A stretch of DNA of 64,000 bases from Bizionia argentinensis JUB59 (GCF_000224335.1 NZ_AFXZ01000013.1:54603-118602), one strand, 5' to 3'. Shown: positions 19,015-28,799, counted from the stretch's first letter. Program-made: numbers and translations. Notes: generated by a model not told the origin, from the sequence alone.

Positions 19015-19043
19015 AAAAAAGCAGCCATTTGGCTGCTTTTTTT
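19015..19043. terminator. Bidirectional terminator between convergent genes
   Basis: GCAGCC (19021-19026) pairs with GGCTGC (19031-19036), with A6 on the left and T7 on the right. The right T-run overlaps the stop codon of the minus-strand gene by two bases. Confidence 0.9.
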
Positions 19044-20091
19044 ATCGCATAAATAAAAGTTTACTAATCCGCCCTTGACCTGCAGCATAAGCCACACTAT
19101 CATTTACAAAACGAAGCGTATAAAAACCTTCATCTGTTAAATGTTGCCAAGTGGCGCCCTTATCTTTAGAATAATCTACACCTTTAAATCCAACGGTAAC
19201 TAGCTCTTCACCTCCACTATTCGGGATATATTGCACGCAACTGCGATAACCTGGCTCCTGGTTTTCCGCAACTAATTTCCAAGTTTTTCCGCCATCTATA
19301 GTTCGAATTTTATTTGCGGCGTTGGCTTCTGGATTAGTGTAATCGCCACCAATAGCAAAACCAGTCATGTCATCATAAAAATCTATAGAATACATTCCAG
19401 TAGTTTCCTTTCCTTGAACAATAGGTGTATCAAACACTTCCCATGTCTTTCCTTTATCCGACGAGAATAAAATAGTGCTTACCAAACCGCCTGTCGCTAT
19501 CCAAGTTTTAGACCCTTTAACCACAATATTGGTGTTACTTGCCGCAAATGCAGCCGCACCTTTAATTGCTTTAGGCAACATGTTACAAGGTACTTTATCC
19601 CAAGATTTCCCACCATCTCGTGTAATAATAATGCTTAAACAATCGTCGGTTGCATCCCCTATAGCAATTCCTTCTTTTTTATTCCAAAATGTCATAGCAT
19701 CATAAAAAACCTTTTCGTGCTCTTCTTTATAAACCAATTCCATATCGCCAGCATTAGAAGTCTTAAACAATAATGCCGGATTACCAACATTCAACATAAA
19801 AAAATCTTCAGAATTATTAGCTATAGCACGAAATTCCAAGTTAAGTGAATCGTAAGTTTGTTCGGAAATTAGCCATTCATCTGTTTCTGAATTATAGAGT
19901 CCGTAGGTGTTTTTATTAGCGGCAAAAGCAATGCTGGAGTGATCAAGAACTTCTAAAGCACGTATATTCAATGTAGAATCTTCTAAAACATTATTAATTT
20001 CCACTTTCGAAATGGCTTTTTTATATTTCACCTTTTCATTTTTACAAGCTACAATAGTAAGTACCAATAGTAATAGACTAAAATATTTCAT
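19042..20091 (-). CDS. BNR/Ycf48-like beta-propeller lipoprotein
   Basis: Predicted lipoprotein of 349 residues (lipobox LTIVAC, Cys16). It contains repeats typical of sialidase/Ycf48 'BNR' propellers: SSDKGKTWEVFDTP, TIDGGKTWKLVAEN, SKDKGATWQHLTDE and TRDGGKSWDKVPCN, each with the S/T-x-D-x-G-x-T-W Asp-box. Often annotated as an oxidoreductase or photosystem-assembly-like protein, but no enzyme activity can be inferred. It is a single gene, convergent with the sigma operon. Confidence 0.85.
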   Translation of the reverse strand: MKYFSLLLLVLTIVACKNEKVKYKKAISKVEINNVLEDSTLNIRALEVLDHSSIAFAANKNTYGLYNSETDEWLISEQTYDSLNLEFRAIANNSEDFFMLNVGNPALLFKTSNAGDMELVYKEEHEKVFYDAMTFWNKKEGIAIGDATDDCLSIIITRDGGKSWDKVPCNMLPKAIKGAAAFAASNTNIVVKGSKTWIATGGLVSTILFSSDKGKTWEVFDTPIVQGKETTGMYSIDFYDDMTGFAIGGDYTNPEANAANKIRTIDGGKTWKLVAENQEPGYRSCVQYIPNSGGEELVTVGFKGVDYSKDKGATWQHLTDEGFYTLRFVNDSVAYAAGQGRISKLLFMR

Positions 20092-20250
20092 GGATCGTAA
20101 TTTTTGATAAAAATAGAAAAGCTAAACGAATTAATTGGATAAACTCTTAAAGAAATAAACTTTGTGTACCTTTGCTGGCTTATAAACAATTTAAAGTATC
20201 ACGTTTCAAGTTTCAAAAAAACAAGGCGTAATACGGTACACATATAAAGA

Positions 20251-21462
20251 ATGCGATTACATAGAAACTTATGTTTTGCCGTCATAGACGGTTTAACACT
20301 TATATTTAATGAAGGTAAATATGCTGATAAAGTTATTCAGCAACTATTAAAACGTGATAAACGTTGGGGAAGTCGCGATCGTGGCTTTGTAGCTGAAACG
20401 ACTTACGACATGGTACGATGGAAGCGTCTGTACGCTGAAATTGCCGGTGTAAAAGAACCGTTTAGTCGTGAAGACTTGTGGCGTATGTTTGCTGTTTGGG
20501 CAACCTTAAAGGGTATTAAACTACCAGATTGGAGTTATTTTGAAAATACACCAACACGTAAAATTAAGGGACGTTATGATGAATTATCAAAAATCAGAAA
20601 ATTCAAAGAATCTATTCCAGATTGGATGGACGAATTGGGTGTTAAAGAATTAGGTGAAGAAGCATGGACTAAAGAAATTGCGGCTTTAAATCAGCAGGCA
20701 GATGTTGTTTTACGTGTAAATACGCTTCAAACTACCAAAGAAAAATTACAAGCAGAATTATTCGATTTAGAATTTGAAACCGAATTTATTCAAGGTTATC
20801 CAAATGCTTTAAAATTAAAAGAGCGCGCTAATGTTTTTACAACAGATGCCTTTAAAAATGGACATTTTGAAGTTCAAGATGCTTCATCACAATTAGTAGC
20901 CGAGTTCTTAAATGTAGAACCTGGTATGCGTGTGGTTGACACCTGTGCGGGAGCTGGTGGAAAAACGTTGCACCTGGCTTCTTTAATGGAGAATAAAGGA
21001 CAGATTATTGCTTTAGATATTTATGCCAACAAACTAAATGAACTTAAGCGTCGTGCCAAACGAAATGGTGCTCATAATATTGAACCAAGACATATAGATT
21101 CCACTAAAGTCATAAAAAAATTATACGATAAAGCAGATCGCGTATTGATTGATGCGCCATGTTCTGGTTTAGGTGTTTTACGAAGAAACCCAGATGCTAA
21201 ATGGAAATTAGAACCGGAATTTTTAGAAAAAATCAAGAAAACCCAACAGGAAATTTTACAATCTTATGCCAGAATTGTAAAGCCTGGCGGCCAAATGGTT
21301 TACGCTACATGTTCAATTTTACCATCTGAAAACCAGAATCAAGTTGACACCTTTTTAGCTTCTGATATGGGGAAAGATTTTACATTTGTAAAAGATAAGA
21401 AAGTATTAGCTTCAAAATCAGGATTCGACGGGTTTTACATGGCTTTACTTCAAAAGAAGTAA
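20251..21462 (+). CDS. RsmB/NOP2-type rRNA (cytosine-C5) methyltransferase
   Basis: SAM-dependent RNA m5C methyltransferase of the RsmB/Nol1/Nop2/Sun family, 403 residues. SAM motif I is VVDTCAGAGGKTLHLAS, motif IV DAPCSGLGVLRRNPDAKW with one catalytic-site Cys, and motif VI TCSILPSENQNQV with the nucleophile Cys. The N-terminal region is shorter and unlike the NusB-like domain of E. coli RsmB, so the exact rRNA target is uncertain. TACCTTTG at 20167-20174 could be a -7 element. A terminator follows at 21568-21597. Confidence 0.9.
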   Translation: MRLHRNLCFAVIDGLTLIFNEGKYADKVIQQLLKRDKRWGSRDRGFVAETTYDMVRWKRLYAEIAGVKEPFSREDLWRMFAVWATLKGIKLPDWSYFENTPTRKIKGRYDELSKIRKFKESIPDWMDELGVKELGEEAWTKEIAALNQQADVVLRVNTLQTTKEKLQAELFDLEFETEFIQGYPNALKLKERANVFTTDAFKNGHFEVQDASSQLVAEFLNVEPGMRVVDTCAGAGGKTLHLASLMENKGQIIALDIYANKLNELKRRAKRNGAHNIEPRHIDSTKVIKKLYDKADRVLIDAPCSGLGVLRRNPDAKWKLEPEFLEKIKKTQQEILQSYARIVKPGGQMVYATCSILPSENQNQVDTFLASDMGKDFTFVKDKKVLASKSGFDGFYMALLQKK

Positions 21463-21567
21463 TAAATAGGAGGTGATATTATAACCTACTTATTTTATTA
21501 TTATCGATTATAACTTTTGCTTAAGTTGCGGTTAACTATTAGAATAAACTTATAAAAAGATAAATTT

Positions 21568-21597
21568 AAAAGCGACTTTAACGAGTCGTTTTTTTTA
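21568..21597 (+). terminator. Rho-independent terminator
   Basis: GCGACT (21572-21577) pairs with AGTCGT (21584-21589), one G-U pair, flanked by A4 and a run of T. It ends the methyltransferase transcript. Confidence 0.75.
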
Positions 21598-21727
21598 TGG
21601 TTAATAACAGCGTGGATAACTTACCATTTTCAAGATTTTAAATAGCAGTTATTACGCCGAAAAAAAGTAAATTTGCATTTTAAATAACCTGTCCGCCGAA
21701 TAGGAAGACAACTCTAACACTTACATA

Positions 21728-24700
21728 ATGATTCACTTCTTCGGAAACCAAAACAGTAAAGTATTCGCTGTTCAAGCAACAAAAGAATTATCAACAGAAA
21801 CCACTTCTAAATTAGTGTGGCTATTTGGCAACCAGCCAAAAATAGAACAAGCGTCTCTGGATGCTTTTTTTGTTGGTCCTCGTGCTGCCATGATTACCCC
21901 ATGGAGTACCAATGCTGTTGAGATTACTCAAAACATGGGAATTGAAGGCATCATTCGTATTGAAGAATTTGATACGTCTTCGGAGGACTTCAAAGATTTT
22001 GATCCGATGATTTCTGAAAAGTACAATAGAATAAATCAGGAGTCTTTCAATATCGATATCCAACCAGATGCGATTATTAATATTGATGACATTTCAGCTT
22101 ATAACCAACAAGAAGGTTTGGCTTTGAATGATGAAGAAATCGATTATTTAAACGGTGTTTCTACAAAAATTGGTCGACCGTTAACGGATTCTGAAGTGTT
22201 TGGTTTCTCTCAAGTCAATTCAGAGCATTGCCGACATAAAATTTTCAACGGTTCGTTTGTCATTGATGGCGAAGAAAAACCAACCTCCCTTTTCAAATTA
22301 ATTAAAGAAACAGCCAAACAAAATCCAAACGATATTGTTTCGGCTTATAAAGATAATGTGGCTTTTGTAAAAGGTCCAAGAGTTGAACAGTTTGCACCTA
22401 AAACAGCTGATAAACCGGATTTTTATCAAATTAAAGATTTTGATTCTGTTATTTCAATAAAAGCAGAAACTCATAACTTCCCAACAACTGTTGAGCCTTT
22501 TAACGGTGCTGCAACTGGTGCAGGTGGAGAAATTCGCGATAGATTAGCTGGTGGAAAAGGTTCTTTACCTTTAGCTGGAACGGCTGTCTATATGACGTCT
22601 TATTCGCGTTTAGAAGAAAATCGACCTTGGGAAGAAAAAATGCAAGCACGTCCTTGGCTATATCAAACGCCTATGGATATTTTAATAAAAGCCAGTAATG
22701 GTGCATCCGATTTTGGAAACAAGTTTGGACAACCACTTATTTGTGGTTCTGTATTAACGTTTGAGCACGAAGAAAACGCAGCTTCTAGCGATGCAAAAGC
22801 AAGAAAGCTTGGTTTTGACAAAGTTATTATGCAAGCTGGTGGTATTGGTTACGGAAAAGCAGATCAAGCAATAAAGGACAAACCAAAAGTTGGCGATAAA
22901 ATCGTTATTCTAGGTGGAGAAAATTACCGTATTGGAATGGGTGGTGCTGCGGTATCCTCTGCAGACACTGGAGAACTCTCATCCGGTATTGAATTAAATG
23001 CGGTTCAGCGTTCTAATCCAGAAATGCAGAAACGTGCGGCTAATGCTGTTCGAGGTATGGTAGAAAGCGAAGAAAACTTCATTGTTTCCATTCACGATCA
23101 TGGTGCTGGCGGCCATTTAAACTGCCTATCCGAATTAGTTGAAGAAACTGGCGGAAAAATCGATTTAGATAAGTTACCTGTTGGTGATCCTACTCTTTCT
23201 GCTAAAGAAATTATCGGAAACGAATCTCAAGAACGTATGGGATTAGTAATTTCTGAAGAACATATAGAAACACTACAAAAAATTGCCGATCGCGAACGCT
23301 CACCAATGTATACCGTTGGTGAAGTTACCGGAAATCATCGCTTTACTTTTGAATCGAAAACGACGGGAGAAAAACCAATGGATTTAGCATTGGAAGATAT
23401 GTTTGGAAGTTCACCAAAAACTATCATGACAGATAAAACGGTTGTAAGAAATTATAAAAACCCACGTTATAAGTCCAAAAATTTTCAAATTTATTTGGAG
23501 CAAGTTTTACAATTAGAAGCTGTTGCCTGTAAAGATTGGTTAACTAATAAAGTGGATCGTTGCGTAGGTGGAAAAGTAGCCAAGCAGCAATGTGCTGGTC
23601 CCTTACAATTGCCATTAAATAATTGTGGTGTTATGGCTTTAGACTATAACGGACAAGAAGGTGTTGCAACTTCAATTGGCCACTCGCCTATTGCGGGTTT
23701 AATAAATCCTGCTGCGGGAAGTAGAAATGCCATTACAGAGTCTCTTACCAATATTATTTGGGCCCCTTTAAAAGATAATTTAAAAAGTGTTTCGCTTTCT
23801 GCAAACTGGATGTGGCCTTGTAAAAATGAAGGTGAAGATGCACGTTTGTATCAAGCGGTACAAGCCGTTTCTGAATTTGCAATCGATTTAGGTATCAACG
23901 TTCCAACAGGAAAGGATTCGCTTTCTATGAAGCAGAAATATCCGGATGGCGATGTTATTTCTCCTGGAACCGTAATTATTTCGGCTGCGGCAAATTGCAA
24001 TGAAATTAGTAAAGTTGTTGAGCCTGTTTTACAGAGAAACGGTGGCAATATCTATTATATAAATATTTCGCAAGACGATTTTAAATTAGGAGGAAGTTCT
24101 TTCAATCAATCCTTAAATGTCATTGGAAATGAAGCACCAGATGTTAAAAACCCAAGCTATGTAAAAGCCGTTTTTAATACGATTCAGGAATTAATAAAAG
24201 CGGATCAAATTGTTGCAGGACATGATGTAGCGTCCGGTGGATTGATCACTACGTTATTAGAAATGTGTTTTGCCGATATCAATTTAGGCGCAGAATTAGA
24301 TCTTACAGCCTTAAATGAGCAAGATTCTATAAAATTACTATTCTCTGAAAATTCAGGAATTGTTTTTCAAGCGAAAGATAGTTCAGTAGAGCAAGTTTTA
24401 GCCGATGACAATATTGAATTTTTTAACATAGGAAAAGTTCAAGAAAGCGATGTATTAACGATTACTAACGATGAAGAGGTATTCAACTTAACCGTTTCAA
24501 AATTACGTGATACTTGGTATAAAACATCCTTCCTACTCGATCAAAAACAAACCGCAAATGGTTTGGCACAAGATCGATTTGATAATTATAAAAAGCAGCC
24601 GCTAGAATTTAAATTTCCAGATCATTTTACAGGCCGCACGGATAATTCACGCAGTACAGGTCAGTCGAGACTGACCCATACAGAATCGCGGCCAAAGGCA

Positions 24701-25441
24701 GCGATTCTGCGCGAAAAAGGATCCAACTCCGAACGCGAAATGGCTAATGCCATGTATTTAGCTGGATTTGATGTGAAAGATGTACACATGACCGACTTAA
24801 TTTCAGGTCGAGAAACTCTGGAGGGCATCCAATTTATTGGTGCTGTTGGTGGTTTTTCAAACTCAGATGTTTTAGGTTCTGCTAAAGGTTGGGCAGGCGC
24901 TTTCTTATATAACGAAAAAGCTAACACGGCATTAAAGAATTTCTTTAAAAGAGACGATACACTTTCTGTAGGAATTTGTAATGGCGCGCAACTGTTTATG
25001 GAATTAGCAATGGTTAATCCAGAGCACGAAGTTCATGGCAAGTTAACTTATAACAATTCTAAAAAACACGAAAGCAGCTTTACATCAGTAGAAATTCAAA
25101 AAAACAACTCGGTTATGCTTTCATCTTTAGAAGGCTCTAAACTAGGTGTGTGGATATCACATGGTGAAGGTAAATTTGTTTTACCACAAGAAGAAAATCA
25201 TTATAATATTGTAGCTAAATATGGTTATAACAGTTATCCTGCTAATCCAAATGGCTCCGATTTCAATACCGCTATGATGTGTGATAAAACCGGAAGGCAT
25301 TTAGTAACTATGCCACATATTGAGCGTTCAACCTTTCCTTGGAACTGGGCACACTATCCAGAAGGCAGAAATGACCAGGTATCGCCTTGGCTAGAAGCTT
25401 TTGAAAATGCTAGAGTATGGATTGAAGCAGAGAACAAATAA
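21728..25441 (+). CDS. purL: Phosphoribosylformylglycinamidine synthase
   Basis: Large single-chain FGAM synthase (1237 residues), step four of purine synthesis, converting FGAR to FGAM with glutamine and ATP. The synthase part has SQVNSEHCRHKIFNG, AETHNFPTTVEPFNGAATG and the second-half VASGGLITTLLEMC. The C-terminal glutaminase has the nucleophile Cys in VGICNGAQLFME and a late catalytic His/Glu region TMPHIERSTF. The linker between the domains (about residues 970-990, TDNSRSTGQSRLTHTES) is encoded by two back-to-back palindromes, an apparent in-frame insertion. TAAATTTG at 21668-21675 is a possible -7 element. Confidence 0.96.
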   Translation: MIHFFGNQNSKVFAVQATKELSTETTSKLVWLFGNQPKIEQASLDAFFVGPRAAMITPWSTNAVEITQNMGIEGIIRIEEFDTSSEDFKDFDPMISEKYNRINQESFNIDIQPDAIINIDDISAYNQQEGLALNDEEIDYLNGVSTKIGRPLTDSEVFGFSQVNSEHCRHKIFNGSFVIDGEEKPTSLFKLIKETAKQNPNDIVSAYKDNVAFVKGPRVEQFAPKTADKPDFYQIKDFDSVISIKAETHNFPTTVEPFNGAATGAGGEIRDRLAGGKGSLPLAGTAVYMTSYSRLEENRPWEEKMQARPWLYQTPMDILIKASNGASDFGNKFGQPLICGSVLTFEHEENAASSDAKARKLGFDKVIMQAGGIGYGKADQAIKDKPKVGDKIVILGGENYRIGMGGAAVSSADTGELSSGIELNAVQRSNPEMQKRAANAVRGMVESEENFIVSIHDHGAGGHLNCLSELVEETGGKIDLDKLPVGDPTLSAKEIIGNESQERMGLVISEEHIETLQKIADRERSPMYTVGEVTGNHRFTFESKTTGEKPMDLALEDMFGSSPKTIMTDKTVVRNYKNPRYKSKNFQIYLEQVLQLEAVACKDWLTNKVDRCVGGKVAKQQCAGPLQLPLNNCGVMALDYNGQEGVATSIGHSPIAGLINPAAGSRNAITESLTNIIWAPLKDNLKSVSLSANWMWPCKNEGEDARLYQAVQAVSEFAIDLGINVPTGKDSLSMKQKYPDGDVISPGTVIISAAANCNEISKVVEPVLQRNGGNIYYINISQDDFKLGGSSFNQSLNVIGNEAPDVKNPSYVKAVFNTIQELIKADQIVAGHDVASGGLITTLLEMCFADINLGAELDLTALNEQDSIKLLFSENSGIVFQAKDSSVEQVLADDNIEFFNIGKVQESDVLTITNDEEVFNLTVSKLRDTWYKTSFLLDQKQTANGLAQDRFDNYKKQPLEFKFPDHFTGRTDNSRSTGQSRLTHTESRPKAAILREKGSNSEREMANAMYLAGFDVKDVHMTDLISGRETLEGIQFIGAVGGFSNSDVLGSAKGWAGAFLYNEKANTALKNFFKRDDTLSVGICNGAQLFMELAMVNPEHEVHGKLTYNNSKKHESSFTSVEIQKNNSVMLSSLEGSKLGVWISHGEGKFVLPQEENHYNIVAKYGYNSYPANPNGSDFNTAMMCDKTGRHLVTMPHIERSTFPWNWAHYPEGRNDQVSPWLEAFENARVWIEAENK
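24659..24709. repeat. Double palindrome inside the purL frame
   Basis: Two hairpins lie back to back: GGTCAGTC/GACTGACC (24659-24666, 24669-24676) and CAGAATCGC/GCGATTCTG (24681-24689, 24701-24709). Both are perfect. They encode the linker before the PurL glutaminase domain without breaking the frame. GGTCAGTC-type palindromes are typical of mobile intergenic repeats in flavobacteria, so an in-frame repeat insertion is the likely origin. Confidence 0.7.
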
Positions 25442-25457
25442 AACAAATAGTTGTAAT

Positions 25458-25497
25458 AAAAAAAGTGGTTTGAGAACTTATTCTTAAACCACTTTTT
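25458..25497. terminator. Bidirectional terminator between purL and the membrane protein pair
   Basis: GTGGTTTGAGAA pairs with TTCTTAAACCAC (25465-25476 and 25481-25492, one G-U pair), with an A-run left and T5 right. It serves the convergent genes. Confidence 0.9.
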
Positions 25498-25521
25498 CAT
25501 TTCCACTAATTAGAAAACAAC

Positions 25522-25977
25522 TTATTTTTTCTTTCTGATTTTTCTTTTCATTTGTTTCTTTAGAATTAAAAAACCATTGCTTAATCTTCCTTTTTTCTTC
25601 AAGATGGGAATACTTAATGTTACTAAAAGTGCAATACATGCTGCTGATCCTAAACCGCCACCAAAACCGTTGAAAAAGGAGCTAGCATTAAAAAATATAA
25701 TTGTGAAAACTACACCCGAAAGCGCAACTAGAACGTAATTGGACAGTACGTTGGAAGATACCATTCCTGTAAATGAAGCCCCGAAACAAACCAAAGGCAA
25801 GTTTTCAATTAAATAAACTGATAGTAAATTTGGAAATAGCAAAACAAATACACCTGCTAAAACACCAACCAAAGCAGACGCTCTAACCGTGCCTTGATTA
25901 AATTTTACATGTAAAATAAAAGTAGTTAACGAAGATAATCCGCCTGCTACTAGCAAAACAATGTATTCTATAACCAT
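25522..25977 (-). CDS. Multi-pass membrane protein, paralogue of its neighbour
   Basis: Hydrophobic protein of 151 residues with four or five transmembrane helices and a very basic tail (QMKRKIRKKK). It shares a pattern with the upstream gene product: a GASFTGM segment (partner GTFVGM), a Tyr-rich helix and FNGFGGGLGS (partner FHGVGGKLGT). The pair therefore looks like two related subunits. The start overlaps the upstream gene by ten bases. I do not recognise the family; a transporter or channel built from two subunits is possible. Confidence 0.75.
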   Translation of the reverse strand: MVIEYIVLLVAGGLSSLTTFILHVKFNQGTVRASALVGVLAGVFVLLFPNLLSVYLIENLPLVCFGASFTGMVSSNVLSNYVLVALSGVVFTIIFFNASSFFNGFGGGLGSAACIALLVTLSIPILKKKGRLSNGFLILKKQMKRKIRKKK

Positions 25978-26531
25978 TTAGTAATTAGTAAAGTAATGAA
26001 AAATGCTATTGTAACGCCTCCAAAGGCCAAAGTTCCTAATTTTCCTCCAACACCATGAAAGGTGTTTTTAGTTCCAATTAATAAGAATCCAGAAATAAAG
26101 CTAGCTAATGTTATAAATATATAATCAGGAGCGATACTAATATTAGTCATTCCCACAAATGTACCGCAATAAACTGCTGTTGGCATTCCTTGAATTAGTT
26201 TGCTTTTCTTAAATAAATCAGGTATAAAACTTACCACTAAACCAATTAAACTCGCAGCTAAAACACTACTTAATCCAAGTAACATATATAAACCATACGT
26301 TGCAATAGCTCCTATAAATACAAATCCAATGGTCAAAACATGCTCTAAAACATGATTCTCAGCACTTAAAGGTGTTTTTTTATACGTAATAAGTAGAAGT
26401 AACAACATCAAAATAATAAACGCAACAATAAATGGGCTATTTTGTTGCTCTATCAAAATAGCGACTAAAAACCCCAAGTGAGAAAGTATTACTACTATAA
26501 AGGAAAGACGTTTAATATGTTTTTTAATCAT
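25968..26531 (-). CDS. Multi-pass membrane protein, paralogue of its neighbour
   Basis: Membrane protein of 187 residues with about six helices. The C-terminal 110 residues align by pattern with the whole downstream protein: ASLIGLVVSFIPDLF, TAVYCGTFVGMTNIS, then FHGVGGKLGTLAF. The extra N-terminal part adds two helices. It is the first gene of a two-gene unit with a ten-base overlap. The family is not recognised. Gly-rich GVGGKLG and GM motifs inside helices suggest close helix packing, as in transporters. Confidence 0.75.
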   Translation of the reverse strand: MIKKHIKRLSFIVVILSHLGFLVAILIEQQNSPFIVAFIILMLLLLLITYKKTPLSAENHVLEHVLTIGFVFIGAIATYGLYMLLGLSSVLAASLIGLVVSFIPDLFKKSKLIQGMPTAVYCGTFVGMTNISIAPDYIFITLASFISGFLLIGTKNTFHGVGGKLGTLAFGGVTIAFFITLLITKWL

Positions 26532-26911
26532 CTTGATTTTTTAATCAGGGGCAAAAATACATAATTAAAACGGGCTGTAATAAGTAACAAACATTCATTT
26601 AATATTAGACAGCAATTTTAAAATCACGTTTTTGCTTCTTATTACATCACTACTTTTGTATCTTTATTTCTTTTTATTAGCATTTTATCTAAAATGTATC
26701 AGGTTTTAATTTTAATAATATAAAGTGCATGATCATAATAAGTTAAACCTATTTCTAGAAACCAGCCATTACAAATACAACTTTCATAGTATAATCACTT
26801 ATAAAACAAACTATTAGTTTAATTAAATAATAAATTAGTCGTTTTTTTAGGAAAATTATTCAAATAATCATTCCTTTTCTTAATTTGCAAAACTATTCAT
26901 AATTAATACCT
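26532..26911. other. AT-rich intergenic region
   Basis: This region of 380 bases between divergent genes has no credible reading frame. A TACTTTTG element (26651-26658) with TTTG 16 bases upstream is present on the plus strand but lies 250 bases from the next gene. A TTAATTTG, one base off the -7 consensus, lies about 30 bases before the acyl-CoA synthetase start. Nothing else is supported. Confidence 0.5.
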
Positions 26912-28681
26912 ATGCACAAAATCACCAGACTTTTTGATTTCCCGTATCACCAATTAGAAACTTATAATTTAGATAAAGCCTTAACCTCCAAATACAATGG
27001 AAAATGGGAATCTATCTCTACACAGGAATATGTGGATCAAGCCAATGCCATTAGTCGTGGATTATTGCGTTTAGGAATTCAGCCAAACGACAAAATTGCA
27101 GTCATTTCTACCACAAATAGAACGGAATGGAATATTATGGATATTGGTATTTTGCAAATAGGCGCTCAAAACGTTCCAATTTACCCAACCATTTCTAAAG
27201 AAGACTATGAATATATTCTAAACCACTCTGGAGCAACCTACTGTTTTGTCTCCGATACTGGAATTTTAGAAAAATTAAATCCCATTAAAGATCAAACAAA
27301 ACTAAAAGAGATTTACACATTTGATGATATTGATGGAGAAAACAGCTGGAAAGATATTTTAAAACTTGGAAAAGACACGAGTAATCAACAGGAAGTTGAC
27401 GCTCGGAAAGCTGATGTGAAAACGGACGATTTAGCAACTTTAATATATACTTCTGGAACTACTGGAAGACCTAAAGGTGTTATGTTATCACACAAAAACA
27501 TTGTTTCCAACGTTTTGGATAGTGGGAGACGTGTTCCTTTTGATTATGGTAAATCTAAAGGCTTAAGTTTCTTACCAGTTTGTCACGTTTTTGAACGTAT
27601 GATTCTCTATTTATATCAATATTGCGGTGTAGAAATTTATTATGCCGAGTCTATTGAAAAAATGAGCGACAATTTAAAAGAGATCAAACCTAATGTTATG
27701 ACTGCCGTTCCGCGTTTATACGAAAAGGTTTATGACAAAATTGTTGCTAAAGGTGGAGAACTTTCAGGAATTAAAAAGATGCTTTTCTTTTGGGCTGTAG
27801 ATTTAGGTTTAAAATATGAACCATACGGCGCTAACGGGTGGTGGTATGAAGCTCAACTAAAATTGGCCAGAAAACTTATTTTCAGCAAGTGGAAAGAAGG
27901 CTTAGGCGGACAATTGGATTTAATGGTTTCTGGTAGTGCTGCTTTACAACCACGACTTACACGTGTTTTCGCTGCTGCAGAAATGCCTATTATGGAAGGT
28001 TACGGTCTTACAGAAACTTCTCCAGTAATTGCTGTGAATGATCAACGAGAAGGGGGATTCAGAGTTGGAACTGTTGGCAGAGTTATTGATAATGTGGATG
28101 TTAAAATTGCCAAGGACGGCGAAATTTTAATAAAAGGACCAAACGTTATGTTAGGTTATTATAAAGAACCTGAAAAAACGGAGGAAGTTATGACAGATGG
28201 CTATTTCCACACAGGAGATATCGGCGAAATTGATTCGGATGGTTTTTTAAAAATTACGGATAGGAAAAAAGAAATATTCAAAACCTCTGGGGGTAAATAT
28301 GTGGCTCCTGCCTTATTGGAAAACGAATTTAAACAATCCCGATTTATTGAGCAAATTATGGTGATTGGTGAAGGGGAGAAAATGCCTGCAGCCCTTATTC
28401 AGATTAACTATGATTTTGTTGAAGAATGGGCTAAAAGACATAATCACCCAGTAAAAACTAAAGAAGATATTACTTCCAATACCATATTACGTGAGCGTAT
28501 TCAAGAAGAAATTGATGAAGTAAATAAAAAGTTTGGTCACTGGGAACAAATCAAGAAGTTCGAAATAACCCCAGATCCTTGGACTATTGAAGGAGGACAC
28601 TTAACACCAACCATGAAAATGAAACGAAAGGTTATTAAAGAAATTTACAAAGACCTTATTGAAAAAATATATCGACCATAA
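26912..28681 (+). CDS. Long-chain acyl-CoA synthetase
   Basis: AMP-forming fatty acyl-CoA ligase of 589 residues that activates long-chain fatty acids with ATP and CoA. The AMP-binding motif is YTSGTTGRPKGVMLSHKN, followed by GYGLTETSP, YFHTGDIGEIDSDGF and the hinge DRKKEIFKTSGGKYVAP. The length and the KTSGGK hinge fit the FadD15/ACSL-like branch. It is followed by a terminator and then a beta-oxidation operon on the same strand, so it supplies that pathway's substrate. Confidence 0.93.
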   Translation: MHKITRLFDFPYHQLETYNLDKALTSKYNGKWESISTQEYVDQANAISRGLLRLGIQPNDKIAVISTTNRTEWNIMDIGILQIGAQNVPIYPTISKEDYEYILNHSGATYCFVSDTGILEKLNPIKDQTKLKEIYTFDDIDGENSWKDILKLGKDTSNQQEVDARKADVKTDDLATLIYTSGTTGRPKGVMLSHKNIVSNVLDSGRRVPFDYGKSKGLSFLPVCHVFERMILYLYQYCGVEIYYAESIEKMSDNLKEIKPNVMTAVPRLYEKVYDKIVAKGGELSGIKKMLFFWAVDLGLKYEPYGANGWWYEAQLKLARKLIFSKWKEGLGGQLDLMVSGSAALQPRLTRVFAAAEMPIMEGYGLTETSPVIAVNDQREGGFRVGTVGRVIDNVDVKIAKDGEILIKGPNVMLGYYKEPEKTEEVMTDGYFHTGDIGEIDSDGFLKITDRKKEIFKTSGGKYVAPALLENEFKQSRFIEQIMVIGEGEKMPAALIQINYDFVEEWAKRHNHPVKTKEDITSNTILRERIQEEIDEVNKKFGHWEQIKKFEITPDPWTIEGGHLTPTMKMKRKVIKEIYKDLIEKIYRP

Positions 28682-28686
28682 TCAAG

Positions 28687-28718
28687 AAACTCCTAATCTA
28701 TTTAGGAGTTTTTTTTTG
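28687..28718 (+). terminator. Rho-independent terminator of the acyl-CoA synthetase gene
   Basis: AACTCCTAA pairs with TTAGGAGTT across a short loop and is followed by about nine T. It separates the synthetase gene from the MarR-led operon. Confidence 0.9.
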
Positions 28719-28744
28719 CATTAATCCAAGTTAATATTTTTCGA

Positions 28745-28781
28745 TTTGTTATGCGTGCATAATAAATTTTTACTATATTTG
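28745..28781 (+). promoter_or_regulatory. Probable promoter of the MarR-fad operon
   Basis: TATATTTG (28774-28781) matches the -7 element. A TTTG lies at 28745-28748, but with 25 bases between them instead of about 19. The element sits inside the longest open frame, so it supports translation starting at 28800. Confidence 0.5.
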
Positions 28782-28799
28782 GGTTTCGAACAAAGAAAT

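Noticed and set aside
26651..26658. TACTTTTG as the promoter of the acyl-CoA synthetase gene
   Set aside because: It is about 250 bases from the start and its -33 spacing is 16 bases, so it is not assigned.
26729..26738. CATGATCATA palindrome as another FNR-like box
   Set aside because: The half-site spacing is wrong (no TGA-N6-TCA) and no -7 element lies at the right distance.
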